34,331 bases of DNA from Anabaena sp. UHCC 0204 (GCF_009711975.1 NZ_VIKW01000019.1:78234-112564); one strand, 5' to 3'; counted from the first letter of the stretch, positions 16,146 to 26,738 are shown. The notes: a model not told the origin generated them from the sequence alone. Translations and numbers: made by a program.

Positions 16146-18902
16146 CTATTTCACTTGGCCACGGAAGCGCACAAAGCCATAAGAATTAACTGGAGTTCCA
16201 GAACCAGTAGCAGGAGGTAGATTAAGTAAAGTAGTTGAATTAGTAATATCCACTACTACAGCACCATTAGTATTACTCCCACAGGAAGTTGGTGTAGTGG
16301 CATCATTAGCTGGATAAAAACTACCCCGATCTGTATCTATTGCATTACTTAAGTAAGCCGTAGGGGTAGAACTACCTACCGCCAAAGCAATACCCTGTAT
16401 TGTTGATGAAGCACCATCATTAGGAGTTAAACCATTAAAAGCGTTAGGGATAAAAGTCACATTGTTTGGTACTAAATCACAAAATTTGACGTTTTTTGCG
16501 GCTGCTAGACCATTAGAAAGGAAATAAATAGTGTATTCTAATTCATCACCCGGCTGCACAGACCCAGCGTTAATTAAGCCTTGTAAGTAGCTGTTAGGCC
16601 ATTTAGAATCATCATCATCAGCATCATTGGGTGCTGGAACATAGTTGGTAGCGTTAGGGTCAGCACTACTGCCATCAATTAGATCAGTTAATACTTGATT
16701 GTTAATGCGGGTAATCCGTTTAACTAATACTAATTTTGGGGGAAGAGAAACTGTGGAGACTGTAAACAAGGTAAGATCATCGTCTGCGGTACTAGCAGGA
16801 TTGTTACCTGTATTTATACCGTCGTCAACAGTTTGGAGAAAATAATTGCTAACCGTGGGTGGATTAGTCGTAGCAGTAGCAGAATCTGCATCTGTCAATA
16901 CAGTACCAACTGCTGCTAAGGGATTATCGGGTGTATTAAACTTAGCACTACCTTGATTAATAATCGGATTACCACCATTATCATTATTAATTTTGGCAGT
17001 AATTTTAATTGTAATTGTGTCTCCTACTCGCAAAGTTCCACTATTAGTTAACACTCCAGAGCCATTGTAAGTATTGTTGAGAGTGATATTATTACCGGAA
17101 GTGGCACTAGAAATAATTGCATTTTGAAAAGTTAGTTGTGAGGGCAAATCATCTGTAATTACAAAATTAATTGCATCACTATTACCAGGACTGAGGTTAG
17201 AATAAATAATAGTGTATTCGACAGTATCGCCTACAGTAACAGTGCTACTAGTATCAATATCCTCTAAAAAGCGTACTGATTTAGTACCTTGAACATTAGC
17301 TTTCTGGCTCGTAGTAATTACCAAATCTGTAAATACAGCTTGACTAGGGAAAAATGTCCAAGTGTCTATACCTTTGAAATCACCATAGTTATTAGTAAAA
17401 GAGTGTCTATATAAAGGATTACTACTGTCTATCCCTCTAGCCGCATTACGAGGGTTACTAGCTCCAGTACCATTTAAGTCTATATTTGTCCCATTAGCCG
17501 TCGTATAATTATCGTCATTGTAATAAATGGTGGAAGCACTGATATTTTGCCCATTTTGATCGAGAATATTAGGGAATGCTGATGGAGGGTTTTCCATTTT
17601 GATTATAAGCCCTGAAGAGTTATTCTCAGCATCAAGCAAGGGAAAGTGATATTCACCTGATCTAGTCGTAATTTGGGCGTTATAGGGCTGATTTAAAGGT
17701 CTGGCTGCTAGTGCTACCCCACTAGCGTTCTTCCCATCCCATGACACCACTGTTTGCCCAGCAGACATCACATTTTGTAATACTCGGTCTACACTAGGAT
17801 CAAAAATGCCATCAATATTAGTATCAATAATAATTTGATAATAACCACTAGTAGTTACATCAAAACTAAAATTGCCTCCTACGCCCACAAAAGTCTGGTT
17901 TCCACTACCACCATTCCCACCTGTAAAGAGAAAATTTTCAGGTTTTGGTGGTGATATTGGTATGATCGGAACTCCTAACGTAGCTAGTGTCACGTCAGCA
18001 GGACGGTTAAAGAAAATATAATGGGTGATATCTGTGGCTGTATCTGCAAGAGTTGGGTTTTGAACATTCACATTACCAGCGAAGTTCAGATCATTATTGG
18101 TAGCACCAGCAGCAGAATGGTAAAGAGTAGTGTTATTTGTTTTGTCAATGAATCCTCGACTATTCGCAAAAAAGATGAAAGCGAAGGGATCAATTCCATT
18201 CATATTAGTTTCATATCTATACCCATCTTTAGTTTGAATATAAAGCCTGGAGTTGAGTCCTACCCCATTTCTTCCCATATTTAGGGCGATATAGTTGGCA
18301 AATACCCGTCCTGTTTGGGAATTTCCGCTATTAGTATCTCTAACTGTAATATCCCAAGCTGCCACCGTGGCTCTTTGATTATTATCTATGATAAATGCGG
18401 CTGTTGTCGTCACAGCAGGAGGATCACCTGACAAACTCGGAGCGCGAAATTCGACTTCGTAAATACCACTTTCTGAGGCTATGAAGCTACAAGGAGTATA
18501 ACCACCTGTATTGGGTAAAGGACCAGCGCTTTCTTTAGCAAGGGTGTCAATTAAGCCATAACCAGTAGATAGCACATTGCAACTACCATTTTGACTCCCA
18601 GCGGGACTTCTATAGACAATATCTTCAATCCCATTACTACTTGTATGCACACTAGAGCCAAGATTGACGGTTTCTCCTGCGTTTACCACAACTTTAAGGA
18701 GCGTTTGCCGAGGAATACCCGCAGCAGTTGAACTTGCCCATTCTAGGTAAGGTCTGTGGCCACCATTAGTCACCAATTCTTTACTTCCTTCAGCCCAGCT
18801 AGGTTGTATCCCTTGTCCCCAAATACATCCAAAAAAGACCAGACTAGCAATTAATTTACCTGAGTAGTTATTTAGTAATGGTAGTTTCGTTGTAGCATTC
18901 AT
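16146..18902 (-). CDS. Large exported DUF11-type surface protein (operon gene 6)
   Basis: A 918-residue exported protein, last of the six-gene block. A signal peptide (hydrophobic 17-29) ends at PSWA (37). Residues about 40-540 form a large beta-rich region I cannot assign, containing a calcium-loop-like DTNIDGIFDPSVD and a WDGKNASG turn. Two DUF11-type beta-sandwich repeats follow (about 550-680, with VTVGDTVEYTIIYSN and DDLPSQLTF; about 780-918, with VQPGDELEYTIYF and LVPNNVTFIPNAF). DUF11 repeats occur in bacterial surface and cell-wall proteins. It ends F-R-G-Q-V-K, much like three other proteins of the operon. The start lies 90 bases after gene 5. It probably forms part of an outer cell layer or filament. 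Confidence 0.82.
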   Translation of the reverse strand: MNATTKLPLLNNYSGKLIASLVFFGCIWGQGIQPSWAEGSKELVTNGGHRPYLEWASSTAAGIPRQTLLKVVVNAGETVNLGSSVHTSSNGIEDIVYRSPAGSQNGSCNVLSTGYGLIDTLAKESAGPLPNTGGYTPCSFIASESGIYEVEFRAPSLSGDPPAVTTTAAFIIDNNQRATVAAWDITVRDTNSGNSQTGRVFANYIALNMGRNGVGLNSRLYIQTKDGYRYETNMNGIDPFAFIFFANSRGFIDKTNNTTLYHSAAGATNNDLNFAGNVNVQNPTLADTATDITHYIFFNRPADVTLATLGVPIIPISPPKPENFLFTGGNGGSGNQTFVGVGGNFSFDVTTSGYYQIIIDTNIDGIFDPSVDRVLQNVMSAGQTVVSWDGKNASGVALAARPLNQPYNAQITTRSGEYHFPLLDAENNSSGLIIKMENPPSAFPNILDQNGQNISASTIYYNDDNYTTANGTNIDLNGTGASNPRNAARGIDSSNPLYRHSFTNNYGDFKGIDTWTFFPSQAVFTDLVITTSQKANVQGTKSVRFLEDIDTSSTVTVGDTVEYTIIYSNLSPGNSDAINFVITDDLPSQLTFQNAIISSATSGNNITLNNTYNGSGVLTNSGTLRVGDTITIKITAKINNDNGGNPIINQGSAKFNTPDNPLAAVGTVLTDADSATATTNPPTVSNYFLQTVDDGINTGNNPASTADDDLTLFTVSTVSLPPKLVLVKRITRINNQVLTDLIDGSSADPNATNYVPAPNDADDDDSKWPNSYLQGLINAGSVQPGDELEYTIYFLSNGLAAAKNVKFCDLVPNNVTFIPNAFNGLTPNDGASSTIQGIALAVGSSTPTAYLSNAIDTDRGSFYPANDATTPTSCGSNTNGAVVVDITNSTTLLNLPPATGSGTPVNSYGFVRFRGQVK

Positions 18903-18992
18903 ATTTTCAAAGTTCTTGTTGATGATTTCATTACAGATAAATTAAGTGTTTATACAAAATTAATTACCTGAATTCTGGGCTAAACTGTCTCC

Positions 18993-21125
18993 TTATTCCA
19001 ACTGTAAATCTTCTTCTTGTACTATTACTTCAATACCCCGAATATCTTTAAAAATAAATTCTGAACGACGGTTTCGGGCATGATCTAATTTACTATTACC
19101 AGGTGTTAATAGTTCGGTTTCTCCCAAGGAACGAATTATCATTCTTTCTGGTGTAATCCCTTGACGGATGAGATAATTGCGGGTGGCTTTGGCGCGATTT
19201 GCTCCCAGTCGGATATTATATTGATTACTAGCACGATAATCGGTATGTCCATAAATTTCTACAATGATAGAGGGGTTTTCTCGTAACACTTGAGCAATTT
19301 TATCCAGGATTTTTGCACTAGCAGGACTAATATTATATTTGTCTAAAGCAAAGTGGATATTTTTGGGAACTTTGAGTTTTATGGGTGCATTGGGTATTTT
19401 TGAAACTTCAGGTGGTTTGATTGGTGGTTTTATACCAACTACAGATATTAAACATTCAGAAGATGGAGGATAAGCTCTATTTTTATTGCTAATAATGATA
19501 GGTTTATTAATGTCAATGGGGCGAATTACCGCCGGATAGGATGGTTCAGATGTTCCATATTGAGGTATAGTAGCGATCGCACTCACTCTATCTCCTGGTT
19601 GTAAATCATCTAAATTAAAGCTAAACTTGCCTTGATTATTGGCGGTAGTTCTTGCTAATGGTTCACTCAAAAAACCATAACCACTTTTACCAGTAATTCG
19701 ATAAATATCAACTTGAGCATTAGGTTCAGCTACACCATCAATACCAACTTGAGAAGTAATTCCTGAGAAAAATTCAGAACTCAGAAATCTAGGGCTATTA
19801 ATTGCACCATTAGCTGTATCTAATCTTCTATTGGCAGAATCACGAAGAGGATTAGGTCCATCACCATTTTGAAAATCCCCTACTCCTGTATTATGCTGAT
19901 GATTTAGGTCTATACTTAATCCTTCTAAAAAATGAAATCTATTACTATCAATGATATTTCTATGACTTTGCGGATAGGATGTAATCACTACTCCTGCTCC
20001 TGCTTGATAACTAATTTTATTCTTATAAATTTCATGATCATTACCCATTAAATAAACAGCCGCTCGGCGAAATCTTCTTCCATTATATTTAATTTCATTA
20101 TTAAAAATTTTAGTAGATCCTTGGGGTTTAAAAGCATAAATTCCACTACCATCATTTGCACAAATTAAATTTGATTTAATCTCTGATTTATCAATATTAC
20201 CATCTAAACGAATAGCATCAGGTATCCCCGCTAAACCATTACCGATAATGAGATTGTTAATAATCTGCATTTTGGTGGCTTGCCAACCTGTAATAATGCC
20301 ACTACCATCATGATAGGAAATACGATTACGCTCAATAATTGTTCTCTCAGAATTAAACACAGAAATGCCAAAAGCAGAGGTATTTTCTGGCATTGTTCCA
20401 TCAGATTTAATCCCTAACCAATTTTTTTCAATGATGATATTTTGAGGAGGTGGGTTATTTTCAGTTTCAGGAATTTTTCCCACAAAAGATTTTAATTTAA
20501 TTGTATGGGGATGAGTAAAAGTATTAGCAATAAAAATATCTGCTGGTGGTGTACTTGCGGTATCTCGATGAGAGGAATTAAAACCATAAATACTCAACCC
20601 ACGAACAGTTATATTATCAGCAGTAATAGTTAAACCACGAAATACTTCGGCGTTATCAGCAGGTGTAATACTAACTATGGGTTGAGGAATCTTAATTTCC
20701 GCTGTGGGAGATTCTTCGCCATTGTATCCTGGTTGGCTTGTACCATCAACCAGTAAGCCAGGACTAGCTAGAGGTGGTAAGACTTCTTGCAGATAAATGG
20801 TAGTTTGTTCTGGTGGTAAATTAAATCTGATTCGAGAGTAAGCAGTTGTATTAATTTGAGTTTTTTCAAAATTACTTAATTGCTCAATTTTCAAAGTACC
20901 GTTAACTAGAGAAATAGCTTCTCGCAATGTTAATTTATCATCAGGTGTAATTGCTCCATCTTCATTACTATTAACTATAACATCTACGCTTGTTATCATC
21001 GGTTGTGATAAAGCCAGATGCGGAAATATTAATGATGCTAAATAAGCCAATATAGAGAAATTAATAAATGTTAAATTTGGCTTTTTCTGCTGCTTTACTA
21101 TCTGTCGTTTTTGATGTTTTTTCAT
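18993..21125 (-). CDS. Beta-helix protein with C-terminal OmpA peptidoglycan-binding domain (operon gene 5)
   Basis: A 710-residue exported protein. The signal peptide is residues 1-40 (basic start, hydrophobic core, ALS-Q cleavage). Next comes a segment like the CSLREAI-type start of secreted repeat proteins (KLTLREAISLVNG at 64-76). A long right-handed parallel beta-helix follows, with many short N-rich turns (IIERNRIS, IINNLIIGN, IFNNEIKYNG, IDSNRFHF), then a carboxypeptidase-regulatory-like beta domain near 470-520. The C-terminal OmpA domain (about 595-700) has YGHTD, YNIRLGANRAKATRNYL and RNRRSEF, the residues that hold diaminopimelate in OmpA. It should link the other products to the peptidoglycan. 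It begins 54 bases after the barrel gene. Confidence 0.88.
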   Translation of the reverse strand: MKKHQKRQIVKQQKKPNLTFINFSILAYLASLIFPHLALSQPMITSVDVIVNSNEDGAITPDDKLTLREAISLVNGTLKIEQLSNFEKTQINTTAYSRIRFNLPPEQTTIYLQEVLPPLASPGLLVDGTSQPGYNGEESPTAEIKIPQPIVSITPADNAEVFRGLTITADNITVRGLSIYGFNSSHRDTASTPPADIFIANTFTHPHTIKLKSFVGKIPETENNPPPQNIIIEKNWLGIKSDGTMPENTSAFGISVFNSERTIIERNRISYHDGSGIITGWQATKMQIINNLIIGNGLAGIPDAIRLDGNIDKSEIKSNLICANDGSGIYAFKPQGSTKIFNNEIKYNGRRFRRAAVYLMGNDHEIYKNKISYQAGAGVVITSYPQSHRNIIDSNRFHFLEGLSIDLNHQHNTGVGDFQNGDGPNPLRDSANRRLDTANGAINSPRFLSSEFFSGITSQVGIDGVAEPNAQVDIYRITGKSGYGFLSEPLARTTANNQGKFSFNLDDLQPGDRVSAIATIPQYGTSEPSYPAVIRPIDINKPIIISNKNRAYPPSSECLISVVGIKPPIKPPEVSKIPNAPIKLKVPKNIHFALDKYNISPASAKILDKIAQVLRENPSIIVEIYGHTDYRASNQYNIRLGANRAKATRNYLIRQGITPERMIIRSLGETELLTPGNSKLDHARNRRSEFIFKDIRGIEVIVQEEDLQLE

Positions 21126-21179
21126 AAAATATTGGCTGATATTATCTAAATATTTAAAGTTGATATTGATGATTGAGTA

Positions 21180-24100
21180 TTATTTTTGAACTACCTTCTT
21201 GATTGAAGATTCTTGTTGTTGTGGTGGTACAACTCGTTGTAATCCGAAACCATCAAATAGTTCATTGAGTTTTAAAGTCAAACCGAGATAGGGACCACCC
21301 GCAGAACGAGTTCCTGAAAAGTCTGGATCATCAACTTTACCAAAGGCATAACCAGCAGCAAGGCGTAAATTAGCTGTTAAATAATATCCAGCTTCAATCA
21401 CAAAACCTGTTTCCGAATAGCTAGATTGACCTATTAATCTGGTTTCACCTACGATATCTACCTTATATCCGGGGCGATAGGTAACGCGAAATTGTCCTAA
21501 GCTGACTGTACTTGTCCCTGTCAGATCCTTAGCCAAATAGGATGTACTGTTTCGCATTGCCAATTTGCTGTAAAATTCCCATTGCCAGTTAGGTGCATAT
21601 ATGCCTTCTAGGGCAAAGGTATGATCTTCTGAACCAGAACCAGTACCTTGTATAAATGTTTCTGGTCTTGTGGAGGGATTTTGACGGTATTCATAACGTA
21701 ATAAGGCGTTAAATTTATCGTTTTTGGGGTTGCGGTAGGCTAAACCAACTTTGAAGTTGATAGTGTCTCCTAAGTCTGTGATAGTTTGATTGGAAGAACT
21801 AGCTTGCTGATATCGTGCTAGTCCTGTGAGGGCGGAGGAAATTTTACCTAATGCACCTGCGGAAATGACTGTGTTACTACCACTGGAAGAGTCTCGACGT
21901 TCGTACCGCGCACTGGCTTGGAAGGCGGGGTTATCGGTGTATTCTAAGCCGATGCTGTAACTGTCACCACCTCCAAAACTCATGGATGATGCACCTTGTC
22001 CGAAGGCGTAAGGCTGGGCAAATTGTTGTCCAGTGGCTTGACGTTTAAAGAAGCTACCAAAAATATGTTCATAGGCAAGATTTAAGCGTAATCCCGGCAA
22101 AATTGCCCAACGGTTGTTTAAACCGATCGCTCCTTGGGTGGTCATTTCGTTCGCACCACCAAGGATGGAATAACGACCGGTGATGGTGGTATCTGTGCCG
22201 ATTTTTTGTTCACCGTTGACGTTTAAGCTGGTGATACCGTTACCGTTATATTGTCCACCGCTAAAATATTGTTGTGTGAGGCTGACATTTACACCTTTGA
22301 TGGCTTGCCAATTGAGTCCAAATAGGGTTCTATCTGGATAAATGCCATCTTGTTGAGAAGATAATGTCCGTTCGTTTTGGGCTAAGAATGTCAGGTTAGT
22401 AGCTAGAGGATAACTAAAGCGCGATCGCAATTGTTGGGAACTACCATTAAGATTTTGAAAGGCTATCCTATCTGTGCGATCGCGGGAAATCCAATCTACG
22501 TTAATATTAGCTTTACCTAATCTTTGTTGTATCCCTGCCATAATTGTTGTCAAGGAATTATCTACCCGACTCCCTGGAATAGGATCATTCAACGGTAAAA
22601 ACCGATCTATTTCTGGTAATCTCGGCTGTGGTGCTACACCAAAGTTATCCTCATGGTCATAATTTAACCGCAGATTAGTAGTATTTGTCAGCTTACCTGT
22701 AATTTGCGCTCCATAGCGAGTCTGTCCAGGTACAAAACTAATCGTAGCATTATTCGCAAAACCCGGATCAGCCGTTCTATAATAAGCACGACCTTGAACA
22801 CCACGGAAAAGCTCTCCTTGTAATTCTGCACGATAAGCTTGACCATTAACATTACCGGCTACATCAGAATTATTGCGAGAATGGGCATATTCAGCAATAA
22901 ATTTACCAACACTACCTAAAGAAATTTGTGTATCTGCACCATAAATTTCAAACTGTCGCAACCCTTGATTTTCTTGTAAATAGGTGGCTGCTAACCAAGA
23001 ATTTTGACCAGTACCACGACTAAAATCATATTGCAAACGACCTGCATAAATTTGTCCTTCGGCATTTTGAGAATCATATTGATAAGTAGCTACTATCCGT
23101 CGGACGAGAATCTGTCCATACTCGTCAATATCTGTACGTAATAATGGTTGACGGAATAATACAGTACCGCGATCATAGTCAATATCATAATCATTCCCCC
23201 TGGTCAAAGCAGTTCGTTTAACTACGGTCCCTGGACGGTTAAGTTCTTCTAATTCAATAAATAGGTTTTCACTACCAGGTAATAAAATTCGTCGAGACAG
23301 GAAATAATAACCACTTGTCCCATCAGGAGCAATTGTATCCCTTTGGAAGCCTTCAACATTTCTACTATAAAAACCAGTTATTTGTAAATTGCCTAAATTA
23401 TAATTTGCTTTAAACCCGTGTAATTGTCTAGTAATCGCTGTAAACTCTTGAGAAGACCTAGCAAATTCTTCTGTATTATAATCTCCCCACATCCCATAAT
23501 CTGGGTTTGCTCCGGGAATTTTGCTCGATCGCTCAAACCGTAAAAATACACTATCTATGGAAGGTGTAACTATACTAGAGGTAGAACTATCACCATAAAC
23601 AGGATAGTTTTGATCATTAAATTGTAAAGCTCTAAATAATCTGTTCTCACCATTAGTATCTTCATTTAAACTGCGTGAACTATTATAAGCTCCTGTAAAT
23701 AGCCATTCACCGATTTTACCTGTAGCAAAAATCGCAGAGTTAAACTCTACTTGGGTATTGTAGTCTTTATCTATAGGTAAAAAGTCTCGATAACGACTGT
23801 AATAATTAGTACCTCTTGCCCCTACTCTTAAATCTATTACCCCTGTAACTAAACTTGGACGCAGTGCTGTTTCAAATTGTAGTTGGGTATATCCTTCTAA
23901 ATTTGTTGTAGTTGCTTGAATAGTTACCGTTTGTGCTTTTAAGTCAGCACGTAATGTTCCTTGAAACTCTCCGGCTTTAGCTTCAACTTGAAAACCAGGT
24001 TGATCCGGTTTAGCATCTATACCAGCAAATTCACCCGCACTAGATGTTAAGGTAATAATTGCATCTTGCTTAGATATATTCCCATTTTCGTCTAATAGTT

Positions 24101-25070
24101 TGCCTTCAATGGTTGCTAAAGAACGACCATCCGCAGGAATACGGGTTTCCCGACTGAGGATAGTGAGTTTTTTCGGACTACCTCTGACTACCACTAAAAC
24201 TGTAATGGGTGGTTCTTGACTACCTACTATCTGAGCAGATATGCTATTGTCCCCTTCTTTTAAACCAATACCATACCAGGTTTGAGTAACGAGGTTAGCT
24301 GCTGCGTCTGTTTCTGTGCGTCCAATTAAGTTAATATCAGCTAATTTGTCGTTAATACGTAATTCTACTGTACTCCCTACAGGATACTGTATAATTACTG
24401 GAGTTGTTGGTTGGTCGAGAATTGCACCTGGTTGAATATTCAGGATTTTAACGCTATTCGATACCTGGGTAATGGTGGTGGGTGGTGTAGCGTTAAAGTC
24501 TAAAGATGGTGCTAGGGGAACAGGTGGTTGTTCTGTTTCTGTGGTGGTTGGTAGTTGGTTCGGTTTGGTAGCTGGGGTATTTGTAAAGTCGAGAGAGGAT
24601 GCTAGAGGAACAAGTGATTTTTCAGATTCTGGGGTTTTTGGTAACTGGGTGACAGGAGTAAATGTTTCTACTATGGGTGTATTAACTACTGGTTCTACAG
24701 CTTTAACTTCTGGAGTTGCAGTAAAATCCAGGGAAGGGGCTATAGGTATTGATGACTCAGTAATTTTTGGTAGTTGAGTTATTGGTGCTGATGCTTCTAA
24801 CTCGGTGTCTTTGACGGTTGGTGCTAGGTTAGCATCGGCATTTTCTGGTATTTGGGAGTTAACTTCATCACCGTTTTCCGGTTCGGGTTCAGAAGTTGAT
24901 TCTGGTTGGGTGGTTTCGGCTTTGACTAGAGATGTAGAAAAGAGGACGCTAAATGCTCCAGCGATCGCTCCTAATCGTCTCAGGTTTTTTGGTAGATTCA
25001 TCTTAGAGGTGGATTTTTCCGCCCCCTGATCATGATTTGGGTTATGATTTGAGTGCAGCCTGGGTTTCAT
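21180..25070 (-). CDS. Giant outer-membrane beta-barrel protein with Ig-like N-terminus (operon gene 4)
   Basis: A 1296-residue protein, the likely membrane anchor or pore of the operon. A signal-type hydrophobic stretch lies at 33-50 (cleavage near VKA-ET at 51); an internal start at M24 is possible. A Pro/Thr/Glu-rich region (52-205) holds three spaced repeats of P/S-SLDF (112-116, 158-162, 188-192). Residues about 207-405 look like two beta domains, the second like a bacterial Ig-like Big_1 domain (SRETRIPADGRSLATIEGKLLDENG reading, split here at RIPADGRS). From about 410 to 1275 the sequence is a run of alternating polar/hydrophobic strands with aromatic girdles, typical of outer-membrane barrels, ending GPYLGLTLKLNELF. 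A charged tail of about 25 residues follows. Its ATG overlaps the stop of gene 3 (ATGA), so translation is coupled. A TonB-dependent receptor is unlikely: no plug domain is seen. Confidence 0.8.
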   Translation of the reverse strand: MKPRLHSNHNPNHDQGAEKSTSKMNLPKNLRRLGAIAGAFSVLFSTSLVKAETTQPESTSEPEPENGDEVNSQIPENADANLAPTVKDTELEASAPITQLPKITESSIPIAPSLDFTATPEVKAVEPVVNTPIVETFTPVTQLPKTPESEKSLVPLASSLDFTNTPATKPNQLPTTTETEQPPVPLAPSLDFNATPPTTITQVSNSVKILNIQPGAILDQPTTPVIIQYPVGSTVELRINDKLADINLIGRTETDAAANLVTQTWYGIGLKEGDNSISAQIVGSQEPPITVLVVVRGSPKKLTILSRETRIPADGRSLATIEGKLLDENGNISKQDAIITLTSSAGEFAGIDAKPDQPGFQVEAKAGEFQGTLRADLKAQTVTIQATTTNLEGYTQLQFETALRPSLVTGVIDLRVGARGTNYYSRYRDFLPIDKDYNTQVEFNSAIFATGKIGEWLFTGAYNSSRSLNEDTNGENRLFRALQFNDQNYPVYGDSSTSSIVTPSIDSVFLRFERSSKIPGANPDYGMWGDYNTEEFARSSQEFTAITRQLHGFKANYNLGNLQITGFYSRNVEGFQRDTIAPDGTSGYYFLSRRILLPGSENLFIELEELNRPGTVVKRTALTRGNDYDIDYDRGTVLFRQPLLRTDIDEYGQILVRRIVATYQYDSQNAEGQIYAGRLQYDFSRGTGQNSWLAATYLQENQGLRQFEIYGADTQISLGSVGKFIAEYAHSRNNSDVAGNVNGQAYRAELQGELFRGVQGRAYYRTADPGFANNATISFVPGQTRYGAQITGKLTNTTNLRLNYDHEDNFGVAPQPRLPEIDRFLPLNDPIPGSRVDNSLTTIMAGIQQRLGKANINVDWISRDRTDRIAFQNLNGSSQQLRSRFSYPLATNLTFLAQNERTLSSQQDGIYPDRTLFGLNWQAIKGVNVSLTQQYFSGGQYNGNGITSLNVNGEQKIGTDTTITGRYSILGGANEMTTQGAIGLNNRWAILPGLRLNLAYEHIFGSFFKRQATGQQFAQPYAFGQGASSMSFGGGDSYSIGLEYTDNPAFQASARYERRDSSSGSNTVISAGALGKISSALTGLARYQQASSSNQTITDLGDTINFKVGLAYRNPKNDKFNALLRYEYRQNPSTRPETFIQGTGSGSEDHTFALEGIYAPNWQWEFYSKLAMRNSTSYLAKDLTGTSTVSLGQFRVTYRPGYKVDIVGETRLIGQSSYSETGFVIEAGYYLTANLRLAAGYAFGKVDDPDFSGTRSAGGPYLGLTLKLNELFDGFGLQRVVPPQQQESSIKKVVQK

Positions 25071-26665
25071 TTTTCGACTTGCTCTTTAAAGCTGGGTGTG
25101 ACTGCAAAATTCATCCGCACTAAACCACCAGGTGCTAGATGAACTAAGCGAGATTGGCTATTACGTTCGTTGAATTTTCGGTTTGGGGCTAGGGTATAAC
25201 CAGGAAGACTGGTTAGGTCTAATACTCCTGCGTAGTGTCCTGGTAAGACGTTGGCTACTGAAAATAAGCCGTTAGCATCAGTGGTAATACGGTTGCCATC
25301 TTGGAGGTATACGACAGCGTTAGGTACTCCTGGTTCATCATCTTGTTGTTCTCCATCAAAGTTTTTATCAACAAATACACGGCCAATAATCGTACCGGAA
25401 TCACTAACTATACCTTGCACAATTTTCAGTAGGTGACTAACTGGACCGTCTCTAAGAATTAAGTTAGAGCGATCATCTCTTTGCCCTTGGACTGAGGCGG
25501 TATTGCGACCTGTACCCCGTTGAGCATCGTTGGTAAGTTGGGCTGCATAAGCAATATTAAGAATTTGTCCTACTTCCATAGTGATATTGGTATTAAAGTT
25601 CACTATGTTGCCTGTATTAGTAGTAGTAATATTCACTGGTTGTCCGTTGATTTCTGCTTTGACTACGTTGGCTAGAAATCGAAAACCTACGGGTAAAATA
25701 TCAGTGACTGAAATGTTATTAATTGCTACATCTGAAGAGTTTTTTACAGATAAGCGATAGATAACTGTATCTCCAGGTGCAGCGGTGGCGCGATCGCCTG
25801 ATTTAGTAATTCTGATTTGATTGTTTTGACACAAATTTGTTGATAGTTGTAAAGCGGACAAAATCAATCCTTGTCTCTCAGCATCTTCCACTAAAACTTG
25901 TGTAGCTTCTATCTGTTCTTGTCCACTTAAAGTAATAGGTAATCCATCTAAGGACACGGCTGTATAACGTACTTGCCGATTATTCCCACTACCGATAATT
26001 TCTTCAATTCTAATTTTTATTCTCCGTTGTTGATAAATAGAATTAGCTGAGGGATTGATTACTAAAATGTATGTTCTACCAGGATTAATTTGACCTTTAC
26101 CTTCATCAAATAGAAAATTATAAGATCCTGCATAATCGGGCGGATCATTAGGCACAGGAAAGGGATTAATATTATTACTATTGGGTCTAATTCCCAAAGG
26201 AATGCCATTACCGGGAAGATCGGGAATTTCTGTGCTAGTTAAATCCACTAATGCTCCTAATTCCACAGAATTATTGTTAGCAATTTCGTGAATAGAAACA
26301 GAAAACCCTGTATAGTCTGACAATAAGCGACCATCGCAGCCTAAAATCCTGCCTAAAGGGTCAACTAACCCACTATTAAGGCGATTTTCAGCCGATAAAG
26401 ATTCGATAACTGTGGTGTTTGCATCTTCTGGTTTATCTGGATCTGTAAAGGTATATTTATAACCTGCTTGGTTAATAAAGTTGTATGTTCTTTCTCTTAA
26501 TTGAGTTGTAGTTTGTTGAGCATTTCCAGGTGTAACCATAACAGTTTGTAAACTACTGGCCAATAAAATAGATGCCGTGAGTTTTTTGTACCAACTCCTG
26601 CTAATAGTTAGTTGTTTGTGAGCTTGAGAATTGTTGATTAAACAACCTTTGTTGGTAAATATCAC
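25067..26665 (-). CDS. Exported DUF11 plus SdrD-B-like protein (operon gene 3)
   Basis: A 532-residue exported protein starting at a GTG; no good alternative start was seen. The signal peptide core is LTASILLASSLQTVMV with cleavage near GNA-QQ (about 48). Residues 50-280 are an unassigned beta-rich domain. A DUF11 repeat follows (about 290-410, with AAPGDTVIYRLSVKN and VTDILPVGFRFL). An SdrD-B/collagen-binding-B-like domain lies at 424-522 (GRVFVDKNFDGEQQDDEPG, then TTDANGLFSVANVLPGHY). The DKNFDG loop is a probable calcium site. The protein ends F-K-E-Q-V-E-K. It overlaps the barrel gene by 4 bases, which points to a tight functional pair, possibly a plug or cap secreted with the barrel. Confidence 0.83.
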   Translation of the reverse strand: MIFTNKGCLINNSQAHKQLTISRSWYKKLTASILLASSLQTVMVTPGNAQQTTTQLRERTYNFINQAGYKYTFTDPDKPEDANTTVIESLSAENRLNSGLVDPLGRILGCDGRLLSDYTGFSVSIHEIANNNSVELGALVDLTSTEIPDLPGNGIPLGIRPNSNNINPFPVPNDPPDYAGSYNFLFDEGKGQINPGRTYILVINPSANSIYQQRRIKIRIEEIIGSGNNRQVRYTAVSLDGLPITLSGQEQIEATQVLVEDAERQGLILSALQLSTNLCQNNQIRITKSGDRATAAPGDTVIYRLSVKNSSDVAINNISVTDILPVGFRFLANVVKAEINGQPVNITTTNTGNIVNFNTNITMEVGQILNIAYAAQLTNDAQRGTGRNTASVQGQRDDRSNLILRDGPVSHLLKIVQGIVSDSGTIIGRVFVDKNFDGEQQDDEPGVPNAVVYLQDGNRITTDANGLFSVANVLPGHYAGVLDLTSLPGYTLAPNRKFNERNSQSRLVHLAPGGLVRMNFAVTPSFKEQVEK

Positions 26666-26738
26666 TGGTTTTGTTATTCAAGGCTTGGGTAGGATTTTTG
26701 ATTAACAAGTCAGGATCAAGAATTAAATTTTTAATTCT

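Noticed and set aside
18504-18518. LPNTG sequence (residues 129-133) in the last surface-operon protein, like a sortase signal
   Set aside because: It is internal, with no following hydrophobic segment and basic tail, and cyanobacteria do not use Gram-positive-type sortase anchoring.
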